A DNA stretch of 64,000 bases from BRH-c54 sp965284565 (GCA_965284565.1 OZ260100.1:1426001-1490000); one strand, 5' to 3'. Counted from the first letter of the stretch, positions 42,769 through 52,412 are shown. Notes: generated by a model not told the origin, from the sequence alone. Translations and numbers: made by a program.

Positions 42769-44230
42769 CTTTTGTATCTTGAATTTTTATTTTTATTTTA
42801 TCTAATTCATCTCGTATCAAATCTGCCATTGCATAATTTTTAGATGCTTTTGCTTCTTTTCTAACGCTTAATACCACATTCATTACGTTACCTATATCTT
42901 CACCATCATCTTTGGTATTATCTTTTTCTTTATTTTCTTTTTCTAGTCCAAAAATATCAAAAATAAAGTTGTTGTATAATGCTTTTAATCTTTTTAGGTC
43001 TTTGTCATTAATGGTAGCTTTTTCGCTTTTTATGTTATTTATGATTTTAACACCATCAAATAAATTGGCTATGGTAACAGGAGTATTAAAGTCATCATTC
43101 ATGCTTTCATTAGTTTTACTAATTAGTCCCTCAATATCTAAAGATGTAGTAGCTGATGGTTTAATTTGTTCTAATGTTTCTATAGCAGTCATTAATCTAG
43201 TATATCCTTTTTCTGCGGCTTGTAATGCTTCGTTAGAAAAATCTACCGTACTTTTATAATTAGCTTGCAAGAAGAAAAATTTAACGACCATTGGTGAGTA
43301 ACCTTTTTCCAGTAAAGGATGACTTCCTGCAATTAGTTCAAGTGGTAAGAAAGAATTGCCTAATGATTTACTCATTTTGGTTCCATTTACAGTAAGCATG
43401 TTTCCATGCATCCAATATTTTACAGGATGTTCGTTACCACTTCCAACAGACTGAGCAATTTCGCACTCATGATGTGGAAATTTTAAATCCATACCACCAC
43501 CATGTATATCAAAAGACTTTCCTAAATATTTGGTACTCATTACAGAACACTCTAAGTGCCAACCTGGCACACCAACTCCCCAAGGAGAAGGCCATTTCAT
43601 AATGGTATTTTCAGAAGCTTTTTTCCAAAGAGCAAAATCAGCAAAGAACTTTTTATCTGTACCACCTTCAAGTTCTTCTCGGGTATTTTCAATAAGTTCA
43701 TCTAATTTTCTGCCAGAAAGTTCTCCGTAATTATATTTTTCAGCATATTTTTTTACATCAAAATATACAGATCCATTTATTTCATAAGCATATCCATTTT
43801 TTATAATGTCTTGAATCATTTCAATTTGTTCTATGATATGTCCTGTAGCGGTAGGCTCTATGCTTGGAGAAATTAAGTTAAATAGTTTAGTAACATCGTG
43901 GAAGTTGTTAGTGTATTTCTGCACTATTTCCATGGGTTCAATTTTTTCTAACCGAGCACGTTTTTCAATTTTATCTTCTCCAGCATCAGCATCATCAACT
44001 AAATGGCCTACATCAGTAATATTTCTTACATACCTTACTTCATAACCTAAAAATTTTAAATATCTATAAACTACATCAAATGTTATAAAGGTTCTAACAT
44101 TTCCTAGATGTACTTCATTATAAACCGTAGGGCCACACACATAAAGCCCAACAAATGGAGGTGAAAGTGGTTCAAAAACTTCTTTTTTAGAGTTTAAGCT
44201 ATTATAGATTTTTAATCGATTATCAGACAT
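42740..44230 (-). CDS. cysS: Cysteine--tRNA ligase
   Basis: 496 aa class I synthetase. HIGH-like motif in GPTVYNEVHLGNVRTF, zinc ligands in YVCGPTVY, WHLECSVM and HHECEIAQ, and the KMSKS loop GTKMSKSLGNSF. The C-terminal region (about 410-496) is a shortened DALR-type anticodon-binding part. It charges tRNA-Cys. Upstream of and overlapping the M28 gene. Confidence 0.96.
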   Translation of the reverse strand: MSDNRLKIYNSLNSKKEVFEPLSPPFVGLYVCGPTVYNEVHLGNVRTFITFDVVYRYLKFLGYEVRYVRNITDVGHLVDDADAGEDKIEKRARLEKIEPMEIVQKYTNNFHDVTKLFNLISPSIEPTATGHIIEQIEMIQDIIKNGYAYEINGSVYFDVKKYAEKYNYGELSGRKLDELIENTREELEGGTDKKFFADFALWKKASENTIMKWPSPWGVGVPGWHLECSVMSTKYLGKSFDIHGGGMDLKFPHHECEIAQSVGSGNEHPVKYWMHGNMLTVNGTKMSKSLGNSFLPLELIAGSHPLLEKGYSPMVVKFFFLQANYKSTVDFSNEALQAAEKGYTRLMTAIETLEQIKPSATTSLDIEGLISKTNESMNDDFNTPVTIANLFDGVKIINNIKSEKATINDKDLKRLKALYNNFIFDIFGLEKENKEKDNTKDDGEDIGNVMNVVLSVRKEAKASKNYAMADLIRDELDKIKIKIQDTKDGATWTLEK

Positions 44231-44270
44231 GTTTAAATTTTTGGTAAAAATAATGTTAATCTATAAAACA

Positions 44271-44304
44271 AAAAACCCAACTTTTATTAAAAGTTGGGTT
44301 TTTA
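44271..44304 (-). terminator. Intrinsic terminator of the larger MORN-repeat gene
   Basis: AAAACCCAACTTT pairs with AAAGTTGGGTTTT around a short ATT-type loop. It lies between the stop at 44324 and the start of cysS at 44230; the flanking A/T-runs suit the minus direction. Confidence 0.88.
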
Positions 44305-44323
44305 AAAAATTCAATTAAAAGAT

Positions 44324-45208
44324 TTAATCTTTTGGAAGTGGTGCTTCACCAATATATCTTCCATTTTTAATTAATTCAATGCTTATTAAAATTCCGTTTT
44401 CATCATACTTGTAGTTTTTCCCATCCATCAAACGGTAGTTTTTAAAGAGTCCATCTTTTGATATTTGTTTGTCTTTGTTGTATAATTTATGGTTCCCATT
44501 TCCGTCAAAAACACCTTTATTTACAACTTCAGCTTTATCAACTTTTACAACTTTTACAGGGTCTTTTTCGGTTACTACTGTTTCTTTAATAGGCGTTTTT
44601 GGTTCATATACCTTAGTATTAGCAACATCTAAATTACCATCAACAAAAACTTTTTCCGCTTTTAAAGAACCATCTGGGTAATATTCAGTTACTTTTTCTT
44701 CTTTCCCTTCTTTAATTTCAGCAACAATCATTACTGCTCCATCTTCATAGTAATATTTTTGTTCACCATCTCTTTTGCCTTTTTCATTGAAAACAAATTC
44801 TTGAGCAACTTCACCATTTGGATGTTTTCTAACAAATTTACCAACATTTCTATTGTTTTTCCATTCGCCTTCTTCTTCTAACTCACCATTCTCGTAATAA
44901 GTTTTATAATATCCGTTTGGTCGGCTATTAACATAAGCAACCTCACTTTTAGTTTTTCCATTTGGATAAAACATTTTCCAAATACCTTGTTTGCGGCTAT
45001 TTTCATACTCACCTTGTTCAACCACTTGATCTGGCTGGTAGTCAGGAAGTTTTTTCATTCTGCCAAAGATTTTCCAAAAACCTTGTTTAAGGTTACTCTC
45101 GTCTATATAGTTTATAGTGTCTCCATTTATTATTTCAAACTTCTGTGCCGCAACACTAATGTTTGAGGAGATAAAGACTGTGATTATTATGTAGTATATA
45201 TATTTCAT
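44324..45208 (-). CDS. Exported MORN-repeat (YwqK-like) protein
   Basis: 294 aa. The signal peptide ends ISVAA before QKF, so this is a secreted relative of the lipoprotein near 40300. About seven MORN-like units: YIDESNLKQGFWKIFG, QGEYENSRKQGIWKMFYPNGK, VNSRPNGYYKTYYENGEL, EGEWKNNRNVGKFVRKHPNGE, GKRDGEQKYYYEDGA, then after a Val/Lys linker (about 200-235) GVFDGNGNHKLYNKDKQ and NGRYIGEAP. The repeats form antiparallel beta hairpins. Role unknown; the antitoxin label used for the family is not supported here. Confidence 0.82.
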   Translation of the reverse strand: MKYIYYIIITVFISSNISVAAQKFEIINGDTINYIDESNLKQGFWKIFGRMKKLPDYQPDQVVEQGEYENSRKQGIWKMFYPNGKTKSEVAYVNSRPNGYYKTYYENGELEEEGEWKNNRNVGKFVRKHPNGEVAQEFVFNEKGKRDGEQKYYYEDGAVMIVAEIKEGKEEKVTEYYPDGSLKAEKVFVDGNLDVANTKVYEPKTPIKETVVTEKDPVKVVKVDKAEVVNKGVFDGNGNHKLYNKDKQISKDGLFKNYRLMDGKNYKYDENGILISIELIKNGRYIGEAPLPKD

Positions 45209-45408
45209 TAAAATGAAGTTTAATGTAACGTAAATTTAAACAAAAATAACAAATAAATAAAATTTTTTAGATTAACACTGTATATTAATCGACAAAAAAT
45301 AACTCAGTGTACTTGAACGCTTCAAAAATTAAAAGGTTTCAAAATTATGAAACTTAAATATATAATTTTTTAATGGATGATAAAAAATCATGCCAATAAG
45401 CTTAGTAT

Positions 45409-45915
45409 TTAAATGTAGTATGGAGAAATCATCCAATAAACTATAACTCCTGAAATTGCTACATAAAGCCATAATGGGAATGTTATGCGTGCTATTTTTT
45501 TATGTTTATCAAATTCTTGTAAAAGCGCTCTGTTGTAGGTTAATAATACTAAAGGAATAATAATTACAGATAGTATGATGTGTGAAATTAATATAATTAA
45601 ATAAACTATTTTAGTTGACTCATTTCCACCGAATTTAGTTGGATCTGAGGTTATGTGGTAAGCTACATACATTATCAAAAACACAGCAGACAATGCTAAG
45701 CTAGTTTTCATTAAAATTTCATGGACTTTTCTATTGCCTTTTTTTATGGCTATTACAGCAAATAGTAAAGTAAAAACAGTAACCGAATTAATTCCTGCGT
45801 AAATGGGTGGAAGAAAACTTAGTGGTTCAACATTAGGTAGTTTAATGTTAAACAAAATGGCAACTGCCAAGGGTAATGCAATTGAAATAACAATAATAAG
45901 TGTTTTGTTCTTCAA
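45409..45915 (-). CDS. DUF420 family membrane protein (cytochrome oxidase assembly-associated)
   Basis: 168 aa with about five membrane helices. Conserved-looking His residues occur in VHEILMKTSLALSAVFLIMYVAYHITSD and YLIILISHIILSVIIIPLVL, typical of DUF420/CtaM-like proteins required for cytochrome oxidase maturation. Start is a TTG at 45915 (no ATG fits), only 5 nt after the heme o synthase stop, so the genes are cotranscribed. In many relatives this gene ends the oxidase operon itself; here it is 12 kb away. Confidence 0.85.
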   Translation of the reverse strand: MKNKTLIIVISIALPLAVAILFNIKLPNVEPLSFLPPIYAGINSVTVFTLLFAVIAIKKGNRKVHEILMKTSLALSAVFLIMYVAYHITSDPTKFGGNESTKIVYLIILISHIILSVIIIPLVLLTYNRALLQEFDKHKKIARITFPLWLYVAISGVIVYWMISPYYI

Positions 45916-45920
45916 GCGTA

Positions 45921-46808
45921 TTAGTTTTTATCTATTAATAGAATAGCTAATGAAGATACAAGATAGAGATAGGACATCAACATTATTTTTAAGGCATATT
46001 TGTCATCTTGTGTTTTAACTAATTTTATTGCCGGATAGACCATAAGGGCTGCTAATATAAAAAGTGTTATGGTTGCAATTCTTCCTGAAATATTAAAATA
46101 TTCGGGTAAAAAGCTGCCAGCAAATAATACTAAAGCACTTAAAAGAATGATTACAGAAGTTGTTTTATTTTTTTTATTGAAAGGAAGCATCTTCAATTCG
46201 GCTTTTTTGTAGTCATTGTCTAATTTCCACGCTATAGCCCAAAAGTGAGGAAACTGCCATAGAAATTGAAGTGCAAATAAAATTCCTGCTTCTAAACTAA
46301 AAAAACCTGTTGCAGCAACCCAGCCTAACATTGGAGGAATAGCTCCAGGAAAAGCCCCAACAAAAACAGAGTAGGTGGTAATTTTTTTTAGAGGAGTATA
46401 AATTCCGGCATAGGTTACAATTGCTAACGCTCCTAAAATTCCACTTAGTGGATTAATACCAAACCATAAGATAAATACACCAACAATTCCCATCAATAGA
46501 GAAATTATTGAAGCATGAATTATTGACATTTTTTCGTCAGGAAGTGGTCTGCTTTGAGTCCTCTTCATTAGTTTATCAGTATCTTTTTCTAAAACTTGGT
46601 TTAAAGCGTTTGAACTAGCTGTAATTAAAAAACCTCCTAAGATTAACCAAAAGAGTATGGAGTAATTAATGGTTTGAACTCCAATAAAATACCCTAAAAC
46701 AGCTGATAATACAACATAAGAGGTAAGCCTGAACTTAAACAAATGAGCATAGCTCACAATTCTTCCAGCTAAAGGAAGTGCCGCTATTTTTGTTTTTACT
46801 TGACTCAT
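45921..46808 (-). CDS. ctaB: Protoheme IX farnesyltransferase (heme o synthase)
   Basis: 295 aa UbiA-superfamily prenyltransferase with about nine helices. The Asp-rich motifs are NALNQVLEKDTDKLMKRTQSRPLP and WKLDNDYKKAELKMLPF. It farnesylates heme b to heme o, the precursor of heme a for the aa3 oxidase encoded at 28981-33711. It forms a two-gene unit with DUF420. An alternative symbol is cyoE. Confidence 0.95.
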   Translation of the reverse strand: MSQVKTKIAALPLAGRIVSYAHLFKFRLTSYVVLSAVLGYFIGVQTINYSILFWLILGGFLITASSNALNQVLEKDTDKLMKRTQSRPLPDEKMSIIHASIISLLMGIVGVFILWFGINPLSGILGALAIVTYAGIYTPLKKITTYSVFVGAFPGAIPPMLGWVAATGFFSLEAGILFALQFLWQFPHFWAIAWKLDNDYKKAELKMLPFNKKNKTTSVIILLSALVLFAGSFLPEYFNISGRIATITLFILAALMVYPAIKLVKTQDDKYALKIMLMSYLYLVSSLAILLIDKN

Positions 46809-46873
46809 TATTGTTTTTAGTTGTAGTTAGGTGTGCAAAAATATAAATTTTACCTGTTTATATATTATAAGTA

Positions 46874-48040
46874 CTAATAAAGTTTTCTAACCGATGTGTT
46901 TTTGGTTAGTTTTAATTCTTTTAAGTCAATGTTAGTCAGTAAGTTTATTCCCGGTTTTTTTTCTTTGGCAATAAGTCCAAATTGATTTTCAATGTTGAGG
47001 TATTTTGCCCCGTTGTAGGTTGCCCATTTTATGAGTTTTTCTAACGAGATGTTGGTGTTTTCAGTAATCACTTTCAATTCGTCTAAAACAGAAAGTGAGT
47101 TGTTACTTGCCAAACTATCTGTCCCAATAGTGCATATTTCCTCTTCAAATAAATTAAAATTAGGAAGTTCATTTTCTATATACAAATTAGCTTTCGGACA
47201 AAAACACCAATAAATAGGAATATTGTACTGCTTAACATATGCAATATCATCTTTACTTGTATATGTATTGTGAACCAATAAAAGCGATGCTGCATTTTTA
47301 AAATAAGGAAGAAAATGTGCTAAAGAGCTGTCTTTTTCATTTCCCCAAGTGGTTACTTTAGGGTTAAAAGCAGCCATTTGCTCATATAATTTTCCTGATT
47401 TTTCTTTAAAAAAATCTTTCTCAGACTCGGTTTCTTGGTTATGAATAGTGAAAATAGCATTTTTTTGAGAAGTAATGAATTTTAGTAACGATTTTGAAAC
47501 AGAGTAAGGAGCATGAGGAACAATGCTGATTTGTTGGTCATTAAAATAAGTAGCTTTTAGTTCTGCTACTTTATTAAAGGCACTTTTGGCGAGTTCATCG
47601 GCTATTTCAAATACTTCTAAAAAAGTATGGTAATAAATATTTTGTTTAGATTTTAACTTAAAAGTAGAATTTCCGTTAGCAATATCGCCTACTGCTACAA
47701 TGCCATTTTGTAGCATCTCCTTTTCAGCATTATTAATGGCTGCTTGCTTTTCTTCTTCAGAAAAATTATTTCTTTTTTGTACCAATTCTTTTACAAAACC
47801 GGGCAAGGTTGTTTTTTGTGATATTTTATCTTTAAGATAAGAAAGTTCTAAATGACAGTGGGTATTTATAAATCCAGGACAAATAACACCTTCATATTTT
47901 TTTACGTCATCAAAATTGATGGTTGAATTTTTAGGATCAATAACATCTACTATAGTTCCATCATTTTTAATAAGGATGATGCCATTTTTTATTGGAGCAG
48001 CATTTCCTGTAAAAATATAGTCGGCAGTTATTTTGTGCAT
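46874..48040 (-). CDS. Amidohydrolase-superfamily deaminase (SAH/aminodeoxyfutalosine deaminase-like)
   Basis: 388 aa TIM-barrel amidohydrolase. Metal ligands: HxH in GFINTHCHLELSYL, His in SIVPHAPYSVS, His in FTIHNQETESEKDFF and Asp in IGTDSLASNN. This fits the subtype III mononuclear deaminases that act on adenosine-like substrates: S-adenosylhomocysteine, methylthioadenosine or aminodeoxyfutalosine. Without other menaquinone genes in the window I cannot choose between them. Located 65 nt upstream of ctaB on the same strand, possibly cotranscribed. Confidence 0.82.
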   Translation of the reverse strand: MHKITADYIFTGNAAPIKNGIILIKNDGTIVDVIDPKNSTINFDDVKKYEGVICPGFINTHCHLELSYLKDKISQKTTLPGFVKELVQKRNNFSEEEKQAAINNAEKEMLQNGIVAVGDIANGNSTFKLKSKQNIYYHTFLEVFEIADELAKSAFNKVAELKATYFNDQQISIVPHAPYSVSKSLLKFITSQKNAIFTIHNQETESEKDFFKEKSGKLYEQMAAFNPKVTTWGNEKDSSLAHFLPYFKNAASLLLVHNTYTSKDDIAYVKQYNIPIYWCFCPKANLYIENELPNFNLFEEEICTIGTDSLASNNSLSVLDELKVITENTNISLEKLIKWATYNGAKYLNIENQFGLIAKEKKPGINLLTNIDLKELKLTKNTSVRKLY

Positions 48041-48207
48041 TAGTTTATTTTTAATGATTTGTTTTATTTTTTAAACCGACATTAATTTTTCATTTGCAAA
48101 CTTACAAAAACGAATGTAAAACTTATACGGAGGTTAGCGGTGACACTTTAAAATTATTATTTACTGATGAAAAGTACTATTTTTACAACTTCAATTATAA
48201 TAGACAT

Positions 48208-48933
48208 ATGAAAATTTTAGGCATCATTCCATCTCGATACGCATCAACAAGATTTCCTGGTAAGCCATTGGTTGATATTAAAGGAAAGTCGATGATACAA
48301 AGAGTGTATGAACAGTCAAAAAAAGCAACTTGTTTAAGCGATGTAATTATTGCTACCGATGATGAAAGAATTTACAACCATGCACAAGCACTAAATTTTA
48401 AAGTAGTTTATACAGATGCAGCTCACCAAAGTGGGACAGACAGGTGTGCAGAGGTGCTGAACAAACTTGATGCAGACTATGATGTGGTAATAAATATTCA
48501 AGGAGACGAACCTTATATCAACCCTGAACAAATTGATGAAGTTGGCAGTTGTTTCGAAGATTCAAAAACACAAATTGCCACTTTAGGAAAGAAAATAACC
48601 AAGCAAGAAGAACTTTTTAACATCAACAAACCTAAAGTAATTAAATCTGTTGATGATTTTGCCTTGTATTTTAGTCGCCAAACCTTACCTTTTTTAAGAG
48701 GAGTTGATGAAAAAGATTGGTTAAATTATCAAGCATTTTTTAAGCACATAGGCATTTATGGTTATAGAGCTGAGGTGTTGAAAGCAATTACTAAATTACC
48801 TATGTCGAGCTTAGAAAAAGCTGAAGGCTTGGAGCAGTTGCGTTGGTTAGAAAATGGCTACAAAATTAGGGTCAAAGAAACCTTGCATGAAGCTATTTCT
48901 ATTGATGTTCCTGAAGATTTGAATCTGATTTAA
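48208..48933 (+). CDS. kdsB: 3-deoxy-manno-octulosonate cytidylyltransferase (CMP-KDO synthetase)
   Basis: 241 aa from the ATG at 48208. An in-frame TTG upstream (48094) adds 38 residues lacking family similarity. N-terminal nucleotide-binding PSRYASTRFPGKPL, then DVIIATDDERI, HQSGTDRCAEV and VVINIQGDEPYI are diagnostic. It activates KDO for lipid A core assembly, showing that the organism makes KDO-containing LPS. Single gene, divergent from the amidohydrolase. Confidence 0.95.
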   Translation: MKILGIIPSRYASTRFPGKPLVDIKGKSMIQRVYEQSKKATCLSDVIIATDDERIYNHAQALNFKVVYTDAAHQSGTDRCAEVLNKLDADYDVVINIQGDEPYINPEQIDEVGSCFEDSKTQIATLGKKITKQEELFNINKPKVIKSVDDFALYFSRQTLPFLRGVDEKDWLNYQAFFKHIGIYGYRAEVLKAITKLPMSSLEKAEGLEQLRWLENGYKIRVKETLHEAISIDVPEDLNLI

Positions 48934-49003
48934 ATCAAAAAACTAAAATTCTTTAAAACTTAAGGTTGTTTTCTTTTAAAAATTTATAACTTCGTAAGTT
49001 GTT

Positions 49004-50041
49004 ATGATGGACATTTCAGTACATATAAGTCAGTTGCTTTTTCACCATGAGTGTGTGATTCTTCCAAATTTTGGAGGGTTTGTTTGCAATTATAAGCCGG
49101 CTTATATTCAAACAGTTCAGCATAAATTTCACCCTCCATCTAAACAAATATCTTTTAATAAAAACTTAGTTGCCAATGATGGTTTGTTAACACATTATGT
49201 TTCTAAAAAAGAGCATGTAAGTTATGATGAAGCCTTAAAGAAAATAGAGGGTTTTGTGCTTACTTTAAAAACAAAACTGAGAACTAACAAAGAAGTTACC
49301 ATTGAAGATATTGGCACTTTTGTAATGGATAATGAGAACAGAATTCATTTTGAACCTTCATTAACGGAAAACTATTTACTTTCTTCTTATGGATTAACAC
49401 CAATACAGGTTAGCCCTATACAAAGAAAAAGTTATGAGGAAAAAATTGCTGAACAAGTAAAAACACTTCCTCAGCATAAAAGTAGTGTAAAAAAATGGGC
49501 TGCAGCTGCTTCTATTATTATTCCTTTAGGATTTTTAGCTTTTTGGATACCTACAAAGTATGATTTGTCGCAAAATATTAATTACGCCAAATTAAATCCA
49601 TTTGTAGAAGAAAAAGCAGCAAGTTATTCGCCCAGAAAGGAGTTGACAACTTATGAGCATGATGATGTTCTTTCGTTAAAAGAAAGTATTAACAAAGCTA
49701 AAGAAGATGAAAAGTATCTTACTTTTTCTTGGTTAAAAGATGAGCAACCTATAACTATTGCTTTAACAAATAAATATATTGCTGAGGCAGATACCACTAA
49801 AGTAGTTATTAATAAAATCAATTTACGTTACCATATTATTGCCGGTTGTTTTTCTGAAAAGAAAAATGCCAACAAAATGGTAAAACAGTTAAAGAATAAA
49901 GGTTTTGATGCTTGGATAGTTGGTAAAAGAAAAGGTTTGTGGACGGTTAGTTACAATAGCCACTCTACCAGACAGAAAGCTTTAGATGCTTTGGCATCAG
50001 CAAAATCTGACAACAGCAAAGCTTGGATGTTGGAAATGTAA
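49004..50041 (+). CDS. HU/CCDC81-like domain protein with membrane helix and C-terminal SPOR domain
   Basis: 345 aa. Residues about 3-120 form a bacterial HU-CCDC81-type pair (ISQLLFHHECVILPNFGGFVCNY, SYDEALKKIEGFVLTLKTKLRTNKEVTIEDIGTF). One membrane helix at about 165-182 follows a basic stretch. After a linker, a SPOR domain (about 272-345, YHIIAGCFSEKKNANKMVKQLKNKGFDAWIVG) ends the protein. SPOR domains bind denuded glycan at division sites, so this looks like a membrane-spanning link between cytoplasm and septal murein. Second ATG at 49007 also possible. Confidence 0.85.
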   Translation: MMDISVHISQLLFHHECVILPNFGGFVCNYKPAYIQTVQHKFHPPSKQISFNKNLVANDGLLTHYVSKKEHVSYDEALKKIEGFVLTLKTKLRTNKEVTIEDIGTFVMDNENRIHFEPSLTENYLLSSYGLTPIQVSPIQRKSYEEKIAEQVKTLPQHKSSVKKWAAAASIIIPLGFLAFWIPTKYDLSQNINYAKLNPFVEEKAASYSPRKELTTYEHDDVLSLKESINKAKEDEKYLTFSWLKDEQPITIALTNKYIAEADTTKVVINKINLRYHIIAGCFSEKKNANKMVKQLKNKGFDAWIVGKRKGLWTVSYNSHSTRQKALDALASAKSDNSKAWMLEM

Positions 50042-50042
50042 T

Positions 50043-50981
50043 TTAATTTTTGAATTCCTCTTCAATTTTATCAGCTAAAAAAATCGATAGTTTTTTATAA
50101 GATTCATTTGTCCAACCAGCTACATGCGGACTAAGAATTACATTTTCAGCATTTTTTAAGAAGTTAAACGCTTCGTGATGGGTTTGTGCTAATTCAAAAG
50201 ATTTACTCTCAAATTCCAAAACATCCAAACAAGCTCCTAATACTTTTCCCGATTGAAGTGCTTGAATTAAATCGTCAGTTTTTATATTGTTTCCTCTAGC
50301 AGTATTTATCAGGTAAATGTTTTTCTTAAAATTATTGATGAAAGCAGTATTTATGTAATGTTTGGTTTCTTCCGAAAGTGGTAAGTGAATGCTTAAAATG
50401 TCTGTTTGTTCAAACAATTTGTCTAAAGAAACTTCATTAACGAATAAACCACCAAAGTCTTTTTTATACTTATCGTAAGCGATTACTTTACAATCGAAAC
50501 CAACCAATTTTTTAGCTAATGCTTCACCCATGTTTCCGTAACCTAAAATGCCAACAGTTTTACCCGAAAGTTCTATACCTCGGTTGGCTTCTCTATCCCA
50601 AATTCCTTGTCGCACTTGTGCATCACCCTGTTTTAGTTGGTTGAATAACATCAATAGCATTCCGATAGTATGTTCGCCAACGGCATCTCTATTGCCTTCG
50701 GGAGAATTAAAAACACTAATGTTTTTTTGTTTTGCATAAGCAACATCAATGTTTTCTAATCCCGCACCTGAACGAGCAATAAATTTAAGGTTTATAGCTT
50801 TATCAAGAAATGATTTATTTATTGTAAACCGGCTTCGGATGACAATACCAAAGTAATCGGAAATACGTTTTTCAATACTTGTTTTTGAGGAAGTATAATC
50901 GTGTTCACATACAAAGCCCATTTGTATTAAACGTTCTTCCAAAATAGGGTGAATAGTATCTATGAATAAAATTTTAGGCAT
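50043..50981 (-). CDS. D-isomer-specific 2-hydroxyacid dehydrogenase (phosphoglycerate dehydrogenase-like)
   Basis: 312 aa. NAD-binding GILGYGNMGEALAKKL (about 148-163), catalytic Arg in INTARGNNIK, Glu in CLDVLEFES and His in ILSPHVAGWTNESY. It lacks the C-terminal ACT/regulatory domain of many SerA enzymes. It could be the serine-pathway dehydrogenase or another D-2-hydroxyacid enzyme; no serB/serC neighbour decides it. Its ATG overlaps the mgtE stop region by 8 nt, so translation is coupled. Confidence 0.88.
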   Translation of the reverse strand: MPKILFIDTIHPILEERLIQMGFVCEHDYTSSKTSIEKRISDYFGIVIRSRFTINKSFLDKAINLKFIARSGAGLENIDVAYAKQKNISVFNSPEGNRDAVGEHTIGMLLMLFNQLKQGDAQVRQGIWDREANRGIELSGKTVGILGYGNMGEALAKKLVGFDCKVIAYDKYKKDFGGLFVNEVSLDKLFEQTDILSIHLPLSEETKHYINTAFINNFKKNIYLINTARGNNIKTDDLIQALQSGKVLGACLDVLEFESKSFELAQTHHEAFNFLKNAENVILSPHVAGWTNESYKKLSIFLADKIEEEFKN

Positions 50982-52326
50982 ACATTAGGTAACCGATAAA
51001 AAAGTATAGAAAAATTCCAAAAATATCGTTGGTTGTTGTAATAAATGGGCCTGTTGCTAAAGCCGGATCAATTTTATATTTATGCAGCATTAGTGGAATT
51101 AATGTACCGAAAATACCTGCAAAGAAGATAACAGAAATTAGAGCAATACTAACAGTGATGGCTAAAGTCAAGGTTTCTTCAAAAAAATAATTATAGCCAA
51201 AAATAATGGCAGAACAAACTATTCCATTTAAAATTCCAACAGCCATTTCTTTACCTATTTTACTCCAAACGCTGTTTAATCCTAAAGAATTATTAGCCAA
51301 TCCTTGCACTATTAATGCAGAAGATTGAACCCCCACATTTCCGCCCATTGCAGCAATAAGTGGTATGAAGAATGCCATTTCTGGATGAATTTGAATTTGG
51401 TTTTCGTAAATGCCAATAATTTTTGAACTCACAATTCCACCCAACAAACCAACTAATAACCAAGGTAACCTTGCTCTAGAAATTACCCAAAACTTATCAG
51501 AAGATTCAACATTTTCAGAAATACCTGAAGCCATTTGGTAATCTCTTTCCGCTTCTTCCTTAATTACATCAACCACATCATCAATAGTAATTCTACCTAA
51601 TAACCTTCCCATTTCATCAACAACAGGAATAGAAACCAAATCGTATTTTTCCATGATATTGGCTACTTGCTCATCATCCGTATCGGGTGTTACAGAAAGG
51701 ATATCATCATCATAAATATCTTTTACTTTATTATTACTAGGAGTAAGTAAAAGTTTTCTTAAAGAGATTCTTCCTCTTAAAACATCATCATCATCAACAA
51801 CATAAACAGTATAAATTTTATCTAGTTCTTCTGCTTGTTTTTTTAGTTCGGTAAGACAATTTCCAATAGTCCAATTCCAATTTACTTTTGCCAATTCATT
51901 TGCCATCAAACCACCAGCAGTATCTTCGGGGTAGTTTAATAGTTTAAGAATGTCTGAAGCTTGTTCAATATCTTCAATATGTGATATTACTTCATCTCTT
52001 TTTTCATCAGAAAGCTCTCCAATAACATCTGCTGCATCATCAGAATCCATGTTATCGATGAATTGGGAGGCGATTTCTTGAGAAGTAAGGGCGTCTAAGA
52101 ATTTTTCTCGAGTATCTTCATCTAGCTCTATAATTACATCAGAGCTTAGTTCTTTAGGTAAAAAACTAAAAAATGCCTTGGCTTGATTTAAAGATTGTTC
52201 ATCTAAAATTTCGGCAATATCTGCAGGATGTAAATCTTGAATTAACATCAATATCTCCTGCTCTGCTCCTGCAGCAACAGCATTATTAAGATGGTCTAAA
52301 TATTCTTTGGTTAATTCAAATTGCAT
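50974..52326 (-). CDS. mgtE: Magnesium transporter MgtE
   Basis: 450 aa from the ATG at 52326. The frame continues to 52422 but that extension would overlap the promoter of the divergent channel gene. An N-terminal helical MgtE_N domain (about 10-130, LHPADIAEILDEQ, DSDDAADVIGELSDEKRDEV), two CBS domains (about 130-255) acting as a Mg2+ sensor, and five membrane helices (PLIAAMGGNVGVQSSALIVQ is the pore signature). It imports Mg2+ when cytosolic levels fall. Cotranscribed with the downstream dehydrogenase. Confidence 0.95.
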   Translation of the reverse strand: MQFELTKEYLDHLNNAVAAGAEQEILMLIQDLHPADIAEILDEQSLNQAKAFFSFLPKELSSDVIIELDEDTREKFLDALTSQEIASQFIDNMDSDDAADVIGELSDEKRDEVISHIEDIEQASDILKLLNYPEDTAGGLMANELAKVNWNWTIGNCLTELKKQAEELDKIYTVYVVDDDDVLRGRISLRKLLLTPSNNKVKDIYDDDILSVTPDTDDEQVANIMEKYDLVSIPVVDEMGRLLGRITIDDVVDVIKEEAERDYQMASGISENVESSDKFWVISRARLPWLLVGLLGGIVSSKIIGIYENQIQIHPEMAFFIPLIAAMGGNVGVQSSALIVQGLANNSLGLNSVWSKIGKEMAVGILNGIVCSAIIFGYNYFFEETLTLAITVSIALISVIFFAGIFGTLIPLMLHKYKIDPALATGPFITTTNDIFGIFLYFFIGYLMYA

Positions 52327-52382
52327 GACACAGTATATAAGGGCTGCAAAGTTATCATTTTCAAAGTGAATTACAATAAGAA

Positions 52383-52412
52383 TTTGTTTTCCCTTAAAAT
52401 TAACTAATTTTG
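52383..52412 (+). promoter_or_regulatory. Promoter of the potassium channel gene
   Basis: TTTG (52383-52386), an 18-nt spacer and TAATTTTG (52405-52412) match both boxes of the Bacteroidota consensus. The ATG is at 52438, giving a leader of about 20 nt. Confidence 0.6.

Noticed and set aside
45209..45408. Possible small RNA between the MORN gene and DUF420
   Set aside because: Only a weak GTTTCA/TGAAAC inverted pair and no promoter or terminator; nothing I can support.
48094..48207. N-terminal extension of kdsB from an upstream TTG
   Set aside because: The 38 extra residues have no similarity to the family, whereas the ATG at 48208 gives the canonical N terminus.
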